Source of the DNA: Micromonospora sp. CPCC 205371
Lineage (GTDB): Bacteria > Actinomycetota > Actinomycetes > Mycobacteriales > Micromonosporaceae
Assembly: GCF_026130045.1 (NCBI RefSeq)
Contig: NZ_JAIBNX010000004.1
Coordinates: 1 to 54,474 of the forward strand
Reading direction: 5' to 3'
Length of the DNA stretch: 54,474 bases
Of this stretch, positions 33,635-42,739 are shown one piece after another; the stretch's first letter is position 1, and every line of letters begins with the position of its first letter. The position numbers and the translations under genes were made by a program. Under the pieces are notes generated by a model. The model saw only the letters and a list, made by a program, of their open reading frames with translations, was not told the DNA's origin and made no database searches.

Positions 33635-33682
33635 GTGGCACGAGTCCTCGTGGCGCAGGGAATCGATGCGGTTGACGCATCG

Positions 33683-34030
33683 ATCAATGCCGGACTTTCC
33701 GTTGATCGGCGTGCCGGCCCTGGCCATCCTCGGCATAGCGGCCGGGAGGAGGCGGCGCTCGTGGCGCTTGTCCTCGTCGTCTGGGGACTGGTCGGGTTCG
33801 GGCTTGTCTCGATCGCCATCCAGGTTCGCGTGATCAGCCTGGCCGGCCGTGGCAAGGATCTCGCCGCCAGCCTCGGCGCGTCGGCCGCGAACGCCGGAAT
33901 CGCGACCGGCGCGCTGATCGGCGGCCAAGTCGTCGCCCATCTCGGGGTGCGTTACACCGCCCTGGCCGCGCCGTTGTCTGCCTGCTGTCCCTGCCTGCCA
34001 CCGTGGCCGCCCGGTTCATCCGGCCAGCCC
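33683..34030 (+). pseudogene. Remnant of an MFS transporter
   Basis: Two frames carry pieces of one membrane protein: FPLIGVPALAILGIAAG near 33690-33745, then VALVLVVWGLVGFGLVSIAI and ASAANAGIATGALIGGQVVAH in another frame to about 33990, the last transmembrane segments of a DHA1-type efflux protein. There is no start and most of the protein is missing. The second piece is in frame with the LysR gene, so nothing stops translation between them. Confidence 0.6.
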
Positions 34031-34177
34031 GCAGGTGACGGTCGCGGGATGCCAACCGGTCGAGCACGCTTGTCGAAGGCTCGCCGATGCCCTCCGGCCA
34101 GCGACGCGGAACCGGCTTCCTGCCGGTGGCCGAAGCGTGCGACGATCTATGTTGCGGTTGCATGGATCGGAGCGAAC

Positions 34178-35020
34178 ATGGACCTCGCGCAGGTCGAGAC
34201 GTTCCTCGTCCTCGCCGAGGAACTTCATTTCGGGCGCACGGCCGAGCGGTTGCGCTTCACCCAGCCGAAGGTGAGCCGGCTGGTGGCGGCGCTCGAACGC
34301 GAAGTCGGTGGGGCGCTGTTCGAGCGCACCAGCCGCCGGGTCCGGCTCACCCCGCTCGGTGCGCAGCTGCGCGACCAGCTCGCTCCGGCGTACGCGCAGT
34401 TGCACGACGCGGTCCAGCATGCCCGTGCGACCGCCCAGCAGATCGCCGGGACACTACGGATCGGGTTCAGTGCCACCACCGAGGGAGCCGCGTTGAATCG
34501 GCTGGTCGCCGCGTTCGAGGCCCGCCATCCGCAGATCCGGGTGCTCCTGCAGGAGGTGCCGATCTTCGACCCGTACACGCTGCTGAGGGCCGGGCGGATC
34601 GACGCGACGTTCAACTGGCTGGTCAACGACGACGAACCCGACCTGACCGCCGGGCCCGCAGTCGAGTATCGGGATCGTCGCCTCGCCGTTTCCACTCGCC
34701 ACCGGCTCGCCGCCCGGACGTCGGTATCGGTGGAGGACATCGCCGAATACGAGGGGCCCAAGGTTCTCCCACCGTTCCCGCAAGGATCTTGGTACCGGTT
34801 CCTACCGCCCCGGGCCCCGTCGGGCCGCCCGATCCGGCGCACCGTGATGTGCTCGTCCGTGGCGGAGGTCGTGGTACCCATCCGGGACATGCCGCCGATC
34901 GGCCTGGGGCCGATCTGGTGCAGCGCCCACGAAAACGCCCGCATTCGGGCCCTCGCCGAAGTGGCCCGCGGCATCGCCGCTCCACAAGCGAGGGTTGCCG
35001 CGATGGCGGGCCGCGGTTAG
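34178..35020 (+). CDS. LysR-family transcriptional regulator
   Basis: A 280-residue regulator. The N-terminal helix-turn-helix is complete (DLAQVETFLVLAEELHFGRTAERLRFTQPKVSRLVAALEREVGG, FERTSRRVRLTPLG), followed by a periplasmic-binding-like effector domain (LRIGFSATTEGAALNRLVAAFEARHPQI). ATG 34178 has GGAGCGAAC upstream. LysR genes often sit beside the gene they control, here probably the broken MFS exporter. It converges on the GH53 gene. Confidence 0.88.
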   Translation: MDLAQVETFLVLAEELHFGRTAERLRFTQPKVSRLVAALEREVGGALFERTSRRVRLTPLGAQLRDQLAPAYAQLHDAVQHARATAQQIAGTLRIGFSATTEGAALNRLVAAFEARHPQIRVLLQEVPIFDPYTLLRAGRIDATFNWLVNDDEPDLTAGPAVEYRDRRLAVSTRHRLAARTSVSVEDIAEYEGPKVLPPFPQGSWYRFLPPRAPSGRPIRRTVMCSSVAEVVVPIRDMPPIGLGPIWCSAHENARIRALAEVARGIAAPQARVAAMAGRG

Positions 35021-35094
35021 CCCGCGGATGACCGCGTCCCGTCGCCCGAGGCTGACCGGCTGGTGACGCAACTGCCGGCTGGACCACGGCGCCG

Positions 35095-36594
35095 TTAGGG
35101 GAGCCACCGGATGTTGGGGTTGAGGCGGCCGGTGCGGTCGAAGATGGCCATGTTGTCCCACTCGTTGCCGGAGTTGTTGATGTCGGCCGGATTCCAGCCG
35201 TTGCCGGGCACGGCGTACCAGGTGGGCTCCCAGTAGAAGATGCCGATGGCGCCGGCGTTGCGGGCGGTGTTCTGTACCGCGGCAAAGTTGGCTTGCTGTC
35301 CGGCCGGCGAGATCGGGTAGCCGGAGCATCCGGACGTGACGACGTTGGCGGTGCTGTCGGCGTTGGTCGTGGTGTACGGGTAGGCGGTCTCGGCGATGAT
35401 GACCGGCTTGCCGTATCGGGAGCGCATGTCGGAGACGACACTGGCCATGTTGGACATGCTGCCGTGCCACATGCAGTAGTACGACAGGGCGGTGATGTCC
35501 CATTGGACGCCCTGGGCGCGGATGCCGTCGTAGAACCAGCGGGCGCCGCTTTCCACCCGGGCGGTGTGGATGATCACCTGGGTGCCGCTGTCGCACGCCT
35601 TGGTGGCGTTGTAACCGGCCTTGAGGAGCAGACCGAGGTTGGTGAAGTTGTTGTTGACCACCCGGCCGTCTTCCCAGAGCATGCCGGTGTTGATTTCGTT
35701 GCCGATCTGCACGCTGTCCGGCGTGGTGCCCTGCGCCTTCAGGCTGTTGCACACGTCGTAGGTGTAGTTGTAGACGTCGGTCTGCAGTTGGCTGATCCCG
35801 TGGCTGGCCCAGGCGGCCGGCTTGAACTGCTTGCCGGGGTCGGCCCAGGTGTCCGAGTAGTGGAAGTCGACCATCAGCTTCAGGCCCTTGGCCTTCACCG
35901 TCCGCGCGTACTGCAGGACCTTGTCCTTGTTGTTGTAGCCGCTGCGCGGGTTGTTCCAGATCCGCAGCCGCGCGTAGTTGACGCCGACGCTTTTGAGGAT
36001 GTCCAGCGGGTCACCTTGGGTGCCGTCGGCGTAGGAGAACCGGGTGCCCAGGTCGGCGGCGCGCTGCAGGGTGGAGACGTCCGCGCCCTGCATGATCGAG
36101 CTGCCTCCGGTGTCGTCGGTCACGACGTCAAGGTAATCGATATTGCCGAGCCCGCCGGCGGTCGTCGCGGCGAGCCGCACGGTGTTGCTGCCCGCGTTCA
36201 GCTGGACGGTGATGCTCCTGGTCGCCCAGCTGGTCCAAGCGCCGGTGACGTCGAACCCGAAGCCGGACTGCACCACCGTCCCGTTGACGCTGACGTCCGC
36301 CGGCCGGTTCGCGGTGCTGCCGTTGGCGTACCGGATGTCGAGCCTCGCGGTGCCCGCGGCTGGCACGTTCGCCGTGAACTGGACGGCGGCACCGACGGCG
36401 TTGGTCGTGTCACAGAAACCGCTACCGGAGAAGCCGGAGTGGTTGGAGGCGACAGAGCCGCCGCACGTGGCGGGTGCGGACTCCGCCTCGTACCGAGTTG
36501 TCGCGGCATGCGCGGGGATCGCGACTATGGCGGCGATGCCGGACAGAGTCGTCGCCGCCACCATGGCTGCCGAAGCCTTCGAATACCACTTCAT
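35095..36594 (-). CDS. Secreted CBM35-GH53 endo-beta-1,4-galactanase
   Basis: A 499-residue exported enzyme. A signal peptide (1-30, ending IPAHA) precedes a CBM35 (about 33-157) and a GH53 catalytic barrel (about 168-499). IGNEINTG gives general acid/base Glu300, and VIIAETAYP gives nucleophile Glu402; LMVDFHYSDTWADPGKQ is a family hallmark. GH53 endo-galactanases cut beta-1,4-galactan side chains of rhamnogalacturonan I. It lies downstream of PL11 on the same strand, with a hairpin between them. Confidence 0.92.
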   Translation of the reverse strand: MKWYSKASAAMVAATTLSGIAAIVAIPAHAATTRYEAESAPATCGGSVASNHSGFSGSGFCDTTNAVGAAVQFTANVPAAGTARLDIRYANGSTANRPADVSVNGTVVQSGFGFDVTGAWTSWATRSITVQLNAGSNTVRLAATTAGGLGNIDYLDVVTDDTGGSSIMQGADVSTLQRAADLGTRFSYADGTQGDPLDILKSVGVNYARLRIWNNPRSGYNNKDKVLQYARTVKAKGLKLMVDFHYSDTWADPGKQFKPAAWASHGISQLQTDVYNYTYDVCNSLKAQGTTPDSVQIGNEINTGMLWEDGRVVNNNFTNLGLLLKAGYNATKACDSGTQVIIHTARVESGARWFYDGIRAQGVQWDITALSYYCMWHGSMSNMASVVSDMRSRYGKPVIIAETAYPYTTTNADSTANVVTSGCSGYPISPAGQQANFAAVQNTARNAGAIGIFYWEPTWYAVPGNGWNPADINNSGNEWDNMAIFDRTGRLNPNIRWLP

Positions 36595-36647
36595 CGATGA
36601 TCCCGAGATGTGCCCATGGCCAGATCCGTTCTAGGGATGCCCCCTTG

Positions 36648-36677
36648 GGGCGCGCCGGCCCAGCGGCCGGCGCGCCC
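36648..36677 (-). terminator. Perfect hairpin between PL11 and GH53
   Basis: A 13-bp perfect stem (GGGCGCGCCGGCC with GGCCGGCGCGCCC) with a 4-nt loop follows the PL11 stop by 8 nt. It would end most PL11 transcripts, or allow partial read-through into GH53, whose own upstream 54 nt have no obvious promoter. Confidence 0.75.
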
Positions 36678-36685
36678 GAAAGGAG

Positions 36686-38956
36686 TCAGCGGACGTGGAT
36701 GTTCGGTTGCGGCGGGTTGGTCATGCCGTTGCCGAGGAAGAAGCTCGGGTGCGGCGGCTGGTTGTAGGTGGTGTTCTGCCAGGCGATCGCGACGCGGTAC
36801 TGGGCGTCGTGCATGAGCGTGTAGATGCGCCGGTCGGTTTGTATGGGTGTGGCGTAGATGCGCAGGGCGTTGTTGTCGTCACGCGGAAGGATGATCTCTT
36901 CGCGCCAGTCGCCGAACAGGTCACCCGACAGCGACGGAGTGGACTTGGTGCCGTTGATGGAGTGGGCGCCGGAACCGGTCATGAGGCGGGTGTCGCCGCC
37001 GGTGCCGTACTTGTCGACGTAGTTGCCGTTGAGCAGTTCCCGTACCAGGTCGCCGTCCCACCAGGCGAGGAAGTTGTTGCTGCTGGGGTTGCGTCCGACG
37101 TTGCCGCCGGAGGAGTTGAACAGGCTGCCCAACCCGGTCCCGCTGCCCCAGAATTCGCCGCCGGCGTTGCCGGCGTGGATGTCACCGGCCACACCACGGG
37201 CCGGGCCCTCACAGTTGCAGGCGTTGTTCTTCTGCATGATGACCGCGCCGGTGTTCGCATCCCGCAGGGTCGCCGCCGGGCTTTGGGCCGCCTCGTGGAT
37301 CATCCAGATTTCCTGGCCGGTCCGGCTCGGCACGAAGTCACTGACGTGCAGCGCGTCACCGTGGCCGTAGAAGCTGGTGGAGTGGCGGCCGGTGCCGTTG
37401 GAGTTGATGACCATAGCACCGAAGACGATCTCGTCGGTGCCGTTGCGGTCGACGTCGGCGATCGACAGCGAGTGCGCCCCCTTGCCGGCCCACTGGCTAC
37501 CGGCGGTGCGGGAGTCGAACTTCCACCGCAGTGACAGTTGACCGTTGCGCAAGTCGTAGGCCGCGATCGCGGTCCTTTCGTAGACACCGCGGCTCATGAT
37601 GACAGTGGGACGCTGACCGTCGAGGTAGGCGGTCCCGGCCAGGAACCGGTTACCCCGGTTGCCCTTGGTGTCGCCCCAGTCGGCGATGTTGCCCCGGACC
37701 GGTTCGAAGGTCACCGTCGAGCGCACCGCACCGGTGAGCCCGTCGAACATCGTCAAGAACTCCGGTCCGGCGTTGACATGCCCGGCCGAGTTGCGATGCA
37801 CGGCGCTGGCGTTACCGATCACCTGACCGGTCCCGGAGCGGGTCCCGTCGGAGGTCCGCACCGCCATCTCGGCCCGGCCGTCGCCGTCGTAGTCGTACAC
37901 CTGGAACTGGGTGTAGTGCGCCCCGGCCCGGATGTTGGGACCCATGTCGATGCGCCACAGCCGGGTGCCGTTGAGCCGGTACGCGTCGATGTAGACGTTG
38001 CTGGTGACCCCATCCTGAGCAGGATCCTTCTGATTGGAAGGGTCCCACTTGAGGAAGATCTCGTACTGGCCGTCGCCATCCGCGTCACCGACGCTGGCGT
38101 CGCCGGCGGTGTAGCTGCTGCCCGGCCGGGAAATCGGCACGTCGAGGTAGTTGCCGCCGGCGAACCGCAGCGACGCCTCCGACGCCGCCTGCTCGACGCC
38201 GTCCACGACCGCGCGGACCGTGTACGACGCGTCCGCCGCCGCGCCGGAGTCCAAGTAGTTGGTGGAGTTGGTGATCGGCGACGAGTTCACCTTCGTCGAT
38301 CCGCGGTACACGTTGAAGCCGGTGTTCGCGGCCTCGGTGCCGAGCAGTCGCCAGGAGACCAGGTTGCCGCTGCCGGAGCGGACGCTGGCCAGCCCGCGGT
38401 TCAGGTCCTCCATCTGCTTGCCCGATCCGGGCGCCGGCGAACTAGGCGGTGGCGACGTGGGTGGCGTGCCACCGACCTCGAAGTCGACGTAGTCGATGTT
38501 GGCAAGGCCATTGGCCGTGGTCGGGCTGAGCCGGATCGTGTTGCTGCCGGCGTTCACCGACACGGTCAGCGTCGTGGTGGCCCATGTCGTCCACGCGCCG
38601 GTGGGGTTGAACGCGGCACCCGACTGCGCGACCGCGCCGTTGACCAGCACGTCCGCCGGACGGTTGCTCGTCGTGCCGTTGGCGTACCGCACCGCGACGG
38701 TGGCCTCCCCGGCGGCGGACGCCGTCACCGTGAACTGCGCTGCCGCGCCGACCGCGTTGTTGGCGTTGCAGAATCCACTGCCGGAGTATCCGGTGTGGTT
38801 TGACTCGATGACACCGTCGCATGTGGAGGGTGCGGTTTCCGCCTCGTAGCGGGTCGCCGCCGCGGAAGCCACGGCGGCGGTGAGCACCCCTGCGCCCGCC
38901 ACCGCTATCGCCGCGCCGGCGGACAGCAACGCGACGCGCTGTCTGCGTGAAAACAT
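36686..38956 (-). CDS. Secreted CBM35-PL11 rhamnogalacturonan lyase
   Basis: A 756-residue exported protein. ATG 38956 has CTGGAG upstream. A signal peptide (1 to about 32) is followed by a CBM35 (about 34-160), a PTSPPPSSPAPGSG linker and a PL11 propeller (about 178-756). Hallmarks are NRGLASV...VSWRLLGTE, the calcium-binding DADGDGQYEIFLKWDPSN, VYDYDGDGRAEMAVRTSDGT and AHSLSIADVDRNGTDEIVFG. PL11 (YesW/YesX) cleaves the rhamnose-galacturonate backbone by beta-elimination. Its promoter at 39173-39200 carries a LacI-type operator. Confidence 0.93.
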   Translation of the reverse strand: MFSRRQRVALLSAGAAIAVAGAGVLTAAVASAAATRYEAETAPSTCDGVIESNHTGYSGSGFCNANNAVGAAAQFTVTASAAGEATVAVRYANGTTSNRPADVLVNGAVAQSGAAFNPTGAWTTWATTTLTVSVNAGSNTIRLSPTTANGLANIDYVDFEVGGTPPTSPPPSSPAPGSGKQMEDLNRGLASVRSGSGNLVSWRLLGTEAANTGFNVYRGSTKVNSSPITNSTNYLDSGAAADASYTVRAVVDGVEQAASEASLRFAGGNYLDVPISRPGSSYTAGDASVGDADGDGQYEIFLKWDPSNQKDPAQDGVTSNVYIDAYRLNGTRLWRIDMGPNIRAGAHYTQFQVYDYDGDGRAEMAVRTSDGTRSGTGQVIGNASAVHRNSAGHVNAGPEFLTMFDGLTGAVRSTVTFEPVRGNIADWGDTKGNRGNRFLAGTAYLDGQRPTVIMSRGVYERTAIAAYDLRNGQLSLRWKFDSRTAGSQWAGKGAHSLSIADVDRNGTDEIVFGAMVINSNGTGRHSTSFYGHGDALHVSDFVPSRTGQEIWMIHEAAQSPAATLRDANTGAVIMQKNNACNCEGPARGVAGDIHAGNAGGEFWGSGTGLGSLFNSSGGNVGRNPSSNNFLAWWDGDLVRELLNGNYVDKYGTGGDTRLMTGSGAHSINGTKSTPSLSGDLFGDWREEIILPRDDNNALRIYATPIQTDRRIYTLMHDAQYRVAIAWQNTTYNQPPHPSFFLGNGMTNPPQPNIHVR

Positions 38957-39380
38957 GATGATCTCCAGAGTCAGGTGATGGCGAAGCCCTTCACGGCCTG
39001 GTGCTGCTCGAACGTTGCGGCGTTGGCCGCCTGCCGCGTGACGATCGCTGCCCGCATCTCGCAGTGGACCAACACCGGCGGCCCCAACCAACGCCGCTCA
39101 GCGCGGTGTGGCCCTCGTCCTGGTGCCCTGCCAGAACGCACTGTGAGCGCTCCCATTCAGATCTATCAAAGAGTGTTACCGTCGGACAACGACTTGTCAA
39201 TCGATGGATGTCAGCGCCATTGCCGGCTGATGGAAGGCCGATCGCGGCCGTCGACCTGCCCGAACGACGTCAACGGCGCGTACGGCGACGCGGCGTCGTC
39301 CTGCTCGGCGGAGAACCTGAACCGCCATGAGTACGCCGACCCGGGCGGCGAAGGCATCGACGGTGTCGGCGCGTCGTGAG
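38957..39380. other. Intergenic region between PL11 and the ABC permease
   Basis: It holds the PL11 promoter and operator (39142-39200) and a predicted leader of about 210 nt. A minus-strand frame 38971-39156 starting inside the operator shows no recognisable protein. I see nothing else in 39201-39380. Confidence 0.5.
39142..39200 (-). promoter_or_regulatory. PL11 promoter and LacI-type operator
   Basis: On the minus strand TTGACA (39200-39195) and TAACAC (39178-39173) are 16 nt apart. TGTGAGCGCTCCCA at 39142-39155, one base from the perfect palindrome at 42613, lies roughly 10 to 25 nt after the expected start, a simple roadblock position. Confidence 0.7.
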
Positions 39381-40274
39381 TTACCCCTTCACGCCGGAGC
39401 TGAGGACGCCGCGGATGAAGTAGCGCTGCGCGAACAGGAAGATCACCAGGACCGGTACGACGTAGAGCGTGGCGGCGGCCGCCTGCAGCGTGGTGTCGGG
39501 GTTGCCGTGCGGGTCGCGGTAGAACGCCGAGATGGCCACGGACAGCGTGGTGTGGTCGGGGTCGAGGAACAGGGCGGGCGCGATGTAGTCGCCCCAGGTC
39601 CAGGTGAACGAGAGCAGGAACGAGGTCACCAGCACGGGCCGGGACAGCGGCAGGAAGATCTGCAAGAAGATCCGGCCGTATCCGCAGCCGTCGATGATCG
39701 CCGCGTCTTCCAGCTCGGCGGGGATGGCGGCGAAGAACTGGCGGAAAAGGAAGACTAGGTATGGCGAGGCGGCCAGGCCCCACAGCACCCACGGCCAGTA
39801 CGTGTTGACCAGCCCGACCCGGGCGAACAGCACATAGGTGGGGATCAGGGTGAGGATCTGCGGCAGCATCATGGTGGAGAGCAGCACCACGAACAGCGGA
39901 CGCTTGCCGCGCCCGCGCAGCCGTGCGAAACCGAAGCCGACGGCCGCGCTGGAGAACGTCACCAGCACCGCGTACAGGAAGGACAGGAAGAGCGAGTTTC
40001 CCAGGTACGCCGTGAAGTTGATTTCGGTGAGCGCCTGTGTGAAGTTCCCCCACTGTGGAGCCTCCGGCAGGATCTTCGCCGGGATCGCGACCCACTCCGT
40101 TTTGGTCTTCAACGCGGCGAGCACCAGCCAGGCGAACGGCCCGGCGAACAGTACCGCGAGCGTCATCAGCAGCAGGTAAGTCCACGCCGCGTTGGCCCTG
40201 CGCCGGGGTCGCCGCGCCGGCGCCGGCAAGGCCGGCTTGATCGCCGGGCGTGCGGGGTCACGGACAACCGTCAT
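39381..40274 (-). CDS. ABC sugar transporter permease (MalG/GanQ-type)
   Basis: A 297-residue permease with six transmembrane helices and the EAA-type loop (ELEDAAIIDGCGYGRIFLQIFLPLSRPVL). Start ATG 40274 overlaps the upstream permease stop by 4 nt. It is the second inner-membrane half of the oligosaccharide importer and the last gene of that operon. No ATPase is encoded here; actinobacterial carbohydrate importers of this class commonly share a separately encoded MsiK-type ATPase. Confidence 0.88.
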   Translation of the reverse strand: MTVVRDPARPAIKPALPAPARRPRRRANAAWTYLLLMTLAVLFAGPFAWLVLAALKTKTEWVAIPAKILPEAPQWGNFTQALTEINFTAYLGNSLFLSFLYAVLVTFSSAAVGFGFARLRGRGKRPLFVVLLSTMMLPQILTLIPTYVLFARVGLVNTYWPWVLWGLAASPYLVFLFRQFFAAIPAELEDAAIIDGCGYGRIFLQIFLPLSRPVLVTSFLLSFTWTWGDYIAPALFLDPDHTTLSVAISAFYRDPHGNPDTTLQAAAATLYVVPVLVIFLFAQRYFIRGVLSSGVKG

Positions 40275-41224
40275 CGTTCGGCCTCGCTGTCGACCTGGTA
40301 GTGCACCCACAACCGGCTGGAGCGCTGCACCACGAGGGTGATGGCCAGGATGACCAGGAAGAACACCCAAAGCATGGCGGAGCCGAAGCCGTACCGGTTG
40401 TTGTTAAAGAACTCCTCGTAGACCTGCACCATGTACAGGTGTGTGCTCTGCGGCACCAAAGCCACCGAGCCGACCTGGTTGGACTCGGCGAGCAGCAGCG
40501 GCTGAATGATGATCTGGAACGACGCGATGACGCCGGTGACCACCTGGAAGAAGATGACCGGCGAGATCATCGGCACGGTGACGTGGCGAAACACATGCCA
40601 CCGGCTGGCGCCGTCGACGACCGCCGCCTCCTCCAGCTCGACCGGCACACTCTGCAGGGCGGCGAGCATGATGACCATGCCGCCGCCCAGTCCCCACAGA
40701 GTGAGGATGATCAGCGCGTAGAACGCGTTCGGGTCGACCAACCATGCGATCGGTCCCACGCTGACCTTCTCGAGTATCGCGTTGAGGATGCCGGCGTCCC
40801 GGTTGAAGATCAGCTTCCACATGATCGCCATGGCGACCACCGGCACCACCGAAGGCAGGAAGAAGATCGTCCGGAACAGGCCGACGGCCTTCAGCCGCCG
40901 GTTGAGCAGCACGGCCAGGCCCAGCCCGCCGGCCACCATCAGCGGCACCGTGATCGCCGTGTACGCCAGCGTCCGGACCAGGCTGGCGATGACGTCGGCG
41001 TCGCGTACCAGCTCGGTGTAGTTGCGCATGCCGACCCAGCGCCACCGGCTGTTGCGGCCGTTGAAGTTGGTGAAGCTGACCAGCAGCGCGTATCCGAGCG
41101 GCAGCGCGGTGAGCAGCGCGAAACCGAGGACCCAGGGCGAGACGAACAGGTAAAAGGTCCGGCTGGGGTACCGCGACCAGCGGCGCCGCCCGCGTCTCGC
41201 CCTTTCCGCTTCCATGGCGACCAC
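40271..41224 (-). CDS. ABC sugar transporter permease (MalF/GanP-type)
   Basis: A 317-residue permease with the FYLFVSPWVLGFALLTALPLGYALLVSF opening and the cytoplasmic EAA loop (VELEEAAVVDGASRWHVFRHVTVPMISPV). GTG 41224 touches the stop of the binding-protein gene; ATG 41215 is an alternative start. Confidence 0.88.
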   Translation of the reverse strand: MVAMEAERARRGRRRWSRYPSRTFYLFVSPWVLGFALLTALPLGYALLVSFTNFNGRNSRWRWVGMRNYTELVRDADVIASLVRTLAYTAITVPLMVAGGLGLAVLLNRRLKAVGLFRTIFFLPSVVPVVAMAIMWKLIFNRDAGILNAILEKVSVGPIAWLVDPNAFYALIILTLWGLGGGMVIMLAALQSVPVELEEAAVVDGASRWHVFRHVTVPMISPVIFFQVVTGVIASFQIIIQPLLLAESNQVGSVALVPQSTHLYMVQVYEEFFNNNRYGFGSAMLWVFFLVILAITLVVQRSSRLWVHYQVDSEAER

Positions 41225-42579
41225 TATCTGATCTGGTCCTTGCCCTGCTTGAGCAGTTTGTTGATCTCGTCGGTGATCGCCTTGCAGGCGGCGTCGACGG
41301 TGATCTCCTTCTTGATGGCGCGGGTGATGTGCTTGTCGAGCACGGGCAACCAGCCTCCCCCCGTCATGTATGGCGAGTCCGGCAGTTGCCCGGCGTACTG
41401 AAGCTCGGCCTGCGTGGTCTGGTAGGCCTGCTTCTGGTACGGCAGCTCCTGCGGCAGCAGCGACAACTGCGACTTCAGGCCCGGCAAGCCCCAGCCACTC
41501 TTGGCCCGCTCCTCCGACGGTGGCCCGGCCATGAAGTACTCCATGAGCTTCCAGGCCTCGTCCTTATGCCTGGCCTTGGCCGGGATCATGGCGCCCCAAC
41601 CGACGTACGTGGGGCTGATCCGCTTGTCGCCCATCACCGGCGCCGGCGCCATCGCCACGCTGTTCTTGATCTCCTCGGACTCCTTGACGAAGTTGCCGCC
41701 GTACCAGTAGCCGTCCTGGGTGATCGCCATCCGCTTCGCCAGGAACAGCGACAGGTCCGCGCCGTCCGGGGCCGGGTCGAGCGTGGTCGGCCCGACGCCC
41801 GCCTGCCCGAAGTCGACGTACCACTGGATGGCCCGCTTGGCCTCCGGCGTGGTCATGTCGGTCTCGGTCAGGTCGGCGTTGTAAACCTGGCCGCCCTGCT
41901 GGAGGATCATCATGAAGATCGGTGCGGACATCCCCCACGCCCACTCCACGCCGAGGCCGTAGACCTGGGTCTTGCCGCCGCTCTTCTTGGTCAGCTTCTT
42001 CGCGATCTCCAGCAGCTCGTCGTACGAAATGGGCTCTGTGGTGCTCAGCGGCGGGATCTTGGCCTGTTCGAACAGCGCCCGGTTGTACCAGAGCGTGGCG
42101 TCCTGGCTCCAGTCCTTGGTGATGCCGTAGTACGGACCCTGTCCGGTGACCTTGCCGTCCCAGCGGAAGCTCTCGTTGACCGCCATCAGGTTGTCCTTCG
42201 TGAGCACCGTGCTCTTGTCCAGGTACGGGTCGAGCGCGGTGGTCAAGCCCTGGGCGTTGTTGGCGGCGCTGCCCACCGCCGGCGCGCGGACGAAGTCGGG
42301 CGGTTCGTTGGAAGCCAGCATCGCGTTGAGCCGCGTCTCGTCGAACTCAATGAAGCTGATCTTGATGCCTGGGTGCTTCGCCTCGAAGTCGGCGATGTGC
42401 TCCTTGGTCAGCTCGTTGTTCTTGTACATGACGGTGAGCGTCACGGTCTTGCCGTCACCGGACGAATCGCCATCCGAGCTGGCGTCACACGCGCCAAGCA
42501 GTGGCACACCGAGGGCGCCGCCGGCGGCGAGCGCCGAACCGGTGAGGAAACGGCGCCGGCTGATGTCTCTATCGAGCAT
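41224..42579 (-). CDS. Extracellular sugar-binding lipoprotein of the ABC importer
   Basis: A 451-residue type 1 substrate-binding protein. ATG 42579 has GGAGGAGAG upstream. The leader RRRFLTGSALAAGGALGVPLLGAC combines a twin-arginine pattern with a lipobox cysteine. The mature part (FEAKHPGIKISFIEFDETRLNAMLASNEPPDFVRA, ...YNRALFEQAKIPPL) is the MalE/GanO type. Divergent GH42 and the shared LacI operators indicate galacto-oligosaccharides as cargo; this is inference. Confidence 0.88.
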   Translation of the reverse strand: MLDRDISRRRFLTGSALAAGGALGVPLLGACDASSDGDSSGDGKTVTLTVMYKNNELTKEHIADFEAKHPGIKISFIEFDETRLNAMLASNEPPDFVRAPAVGSAANNAQGLTTALDPYLDKSTVLTKDNLMAVNESFRWDGKVTGQGPYYGITKDWSQDATLWYNRALFEQAKIPPLSTTEPISYDELLEIAKKLTKKSGGKTQVYGLGVEWAWGMSAPIFMMILQQGGQVYNADLTETDMTTPEAKRAIQWYVDFGQAGVGPTTLDPAPDGADLSLFLAKRMAITQDGYWYGGNFVKESEEIKNSVAMAPAPVMGDKRISPTYVGWGAMIPAKARHKDEAWKLMEYFMAGPPSEERAKSGWGLPGLKSQLSLLPQELPYQKQAYQTTQAELQYAGQLPDSPYMTGGGWLPVLDKHITRAIKKEITVDAACKAITDEINKLLKQGKDQIR

Positions 42580-42612
42580 GGAGCTCTCCTCCGTTAACCC
42601 GGCGGAAATCAT

Positions 42613-42655
42613 TGTGAGCGCTCACAGTGTTCGCCGAGCGTCGCACGCGTGTCAA
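42613..42655 (-). promoter_or_regulatory. Importer promoter with perfect LacI-type operator
   Basis: On the minus strand TTGACA (42655-42650) and GAACAC (42632-42627) are 17 nt apart. The perfect palindrome TGTGAGCGCTCACA (42613-42626) begins next to the -10. Confidence 0.8.
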
Positions 42656-42712
42656 GAGCCAGACCGGCGGTGCCGTAACTGACAACTGTTGTGTCATGAT
42701 GGCGCACATCTT

Positions 42713-42726
42713 TGTGAGCGCTCACA
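42713..42726. promoter_or_regulatory. LacI-type operator before GH42
   Basis: A second perfect TGTGAGCGCTCACA lies exactly 100 bp from the first and 14 nt before the GH42 start, close enough to block transcription or initiation. Confidence 0.75.
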
Positions 42727-42739
42727 GCCAGGAGCTTCT

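Noticed and set aside
33635-34177. Treating the whole 461-codon frame as a membrane-anchored LysR regulator
   Set aside because: The upstream part is a frameshifted MFS remnant and the LysR fold starts at ATG 34178 with its own ribosome site.
38971-39156. A 61-codon minus-strand frame upstream of PL11 starting in the operator
   Set aside because: It resembles no protein I know and has no ribosome site; it is more likely untranslated leader.
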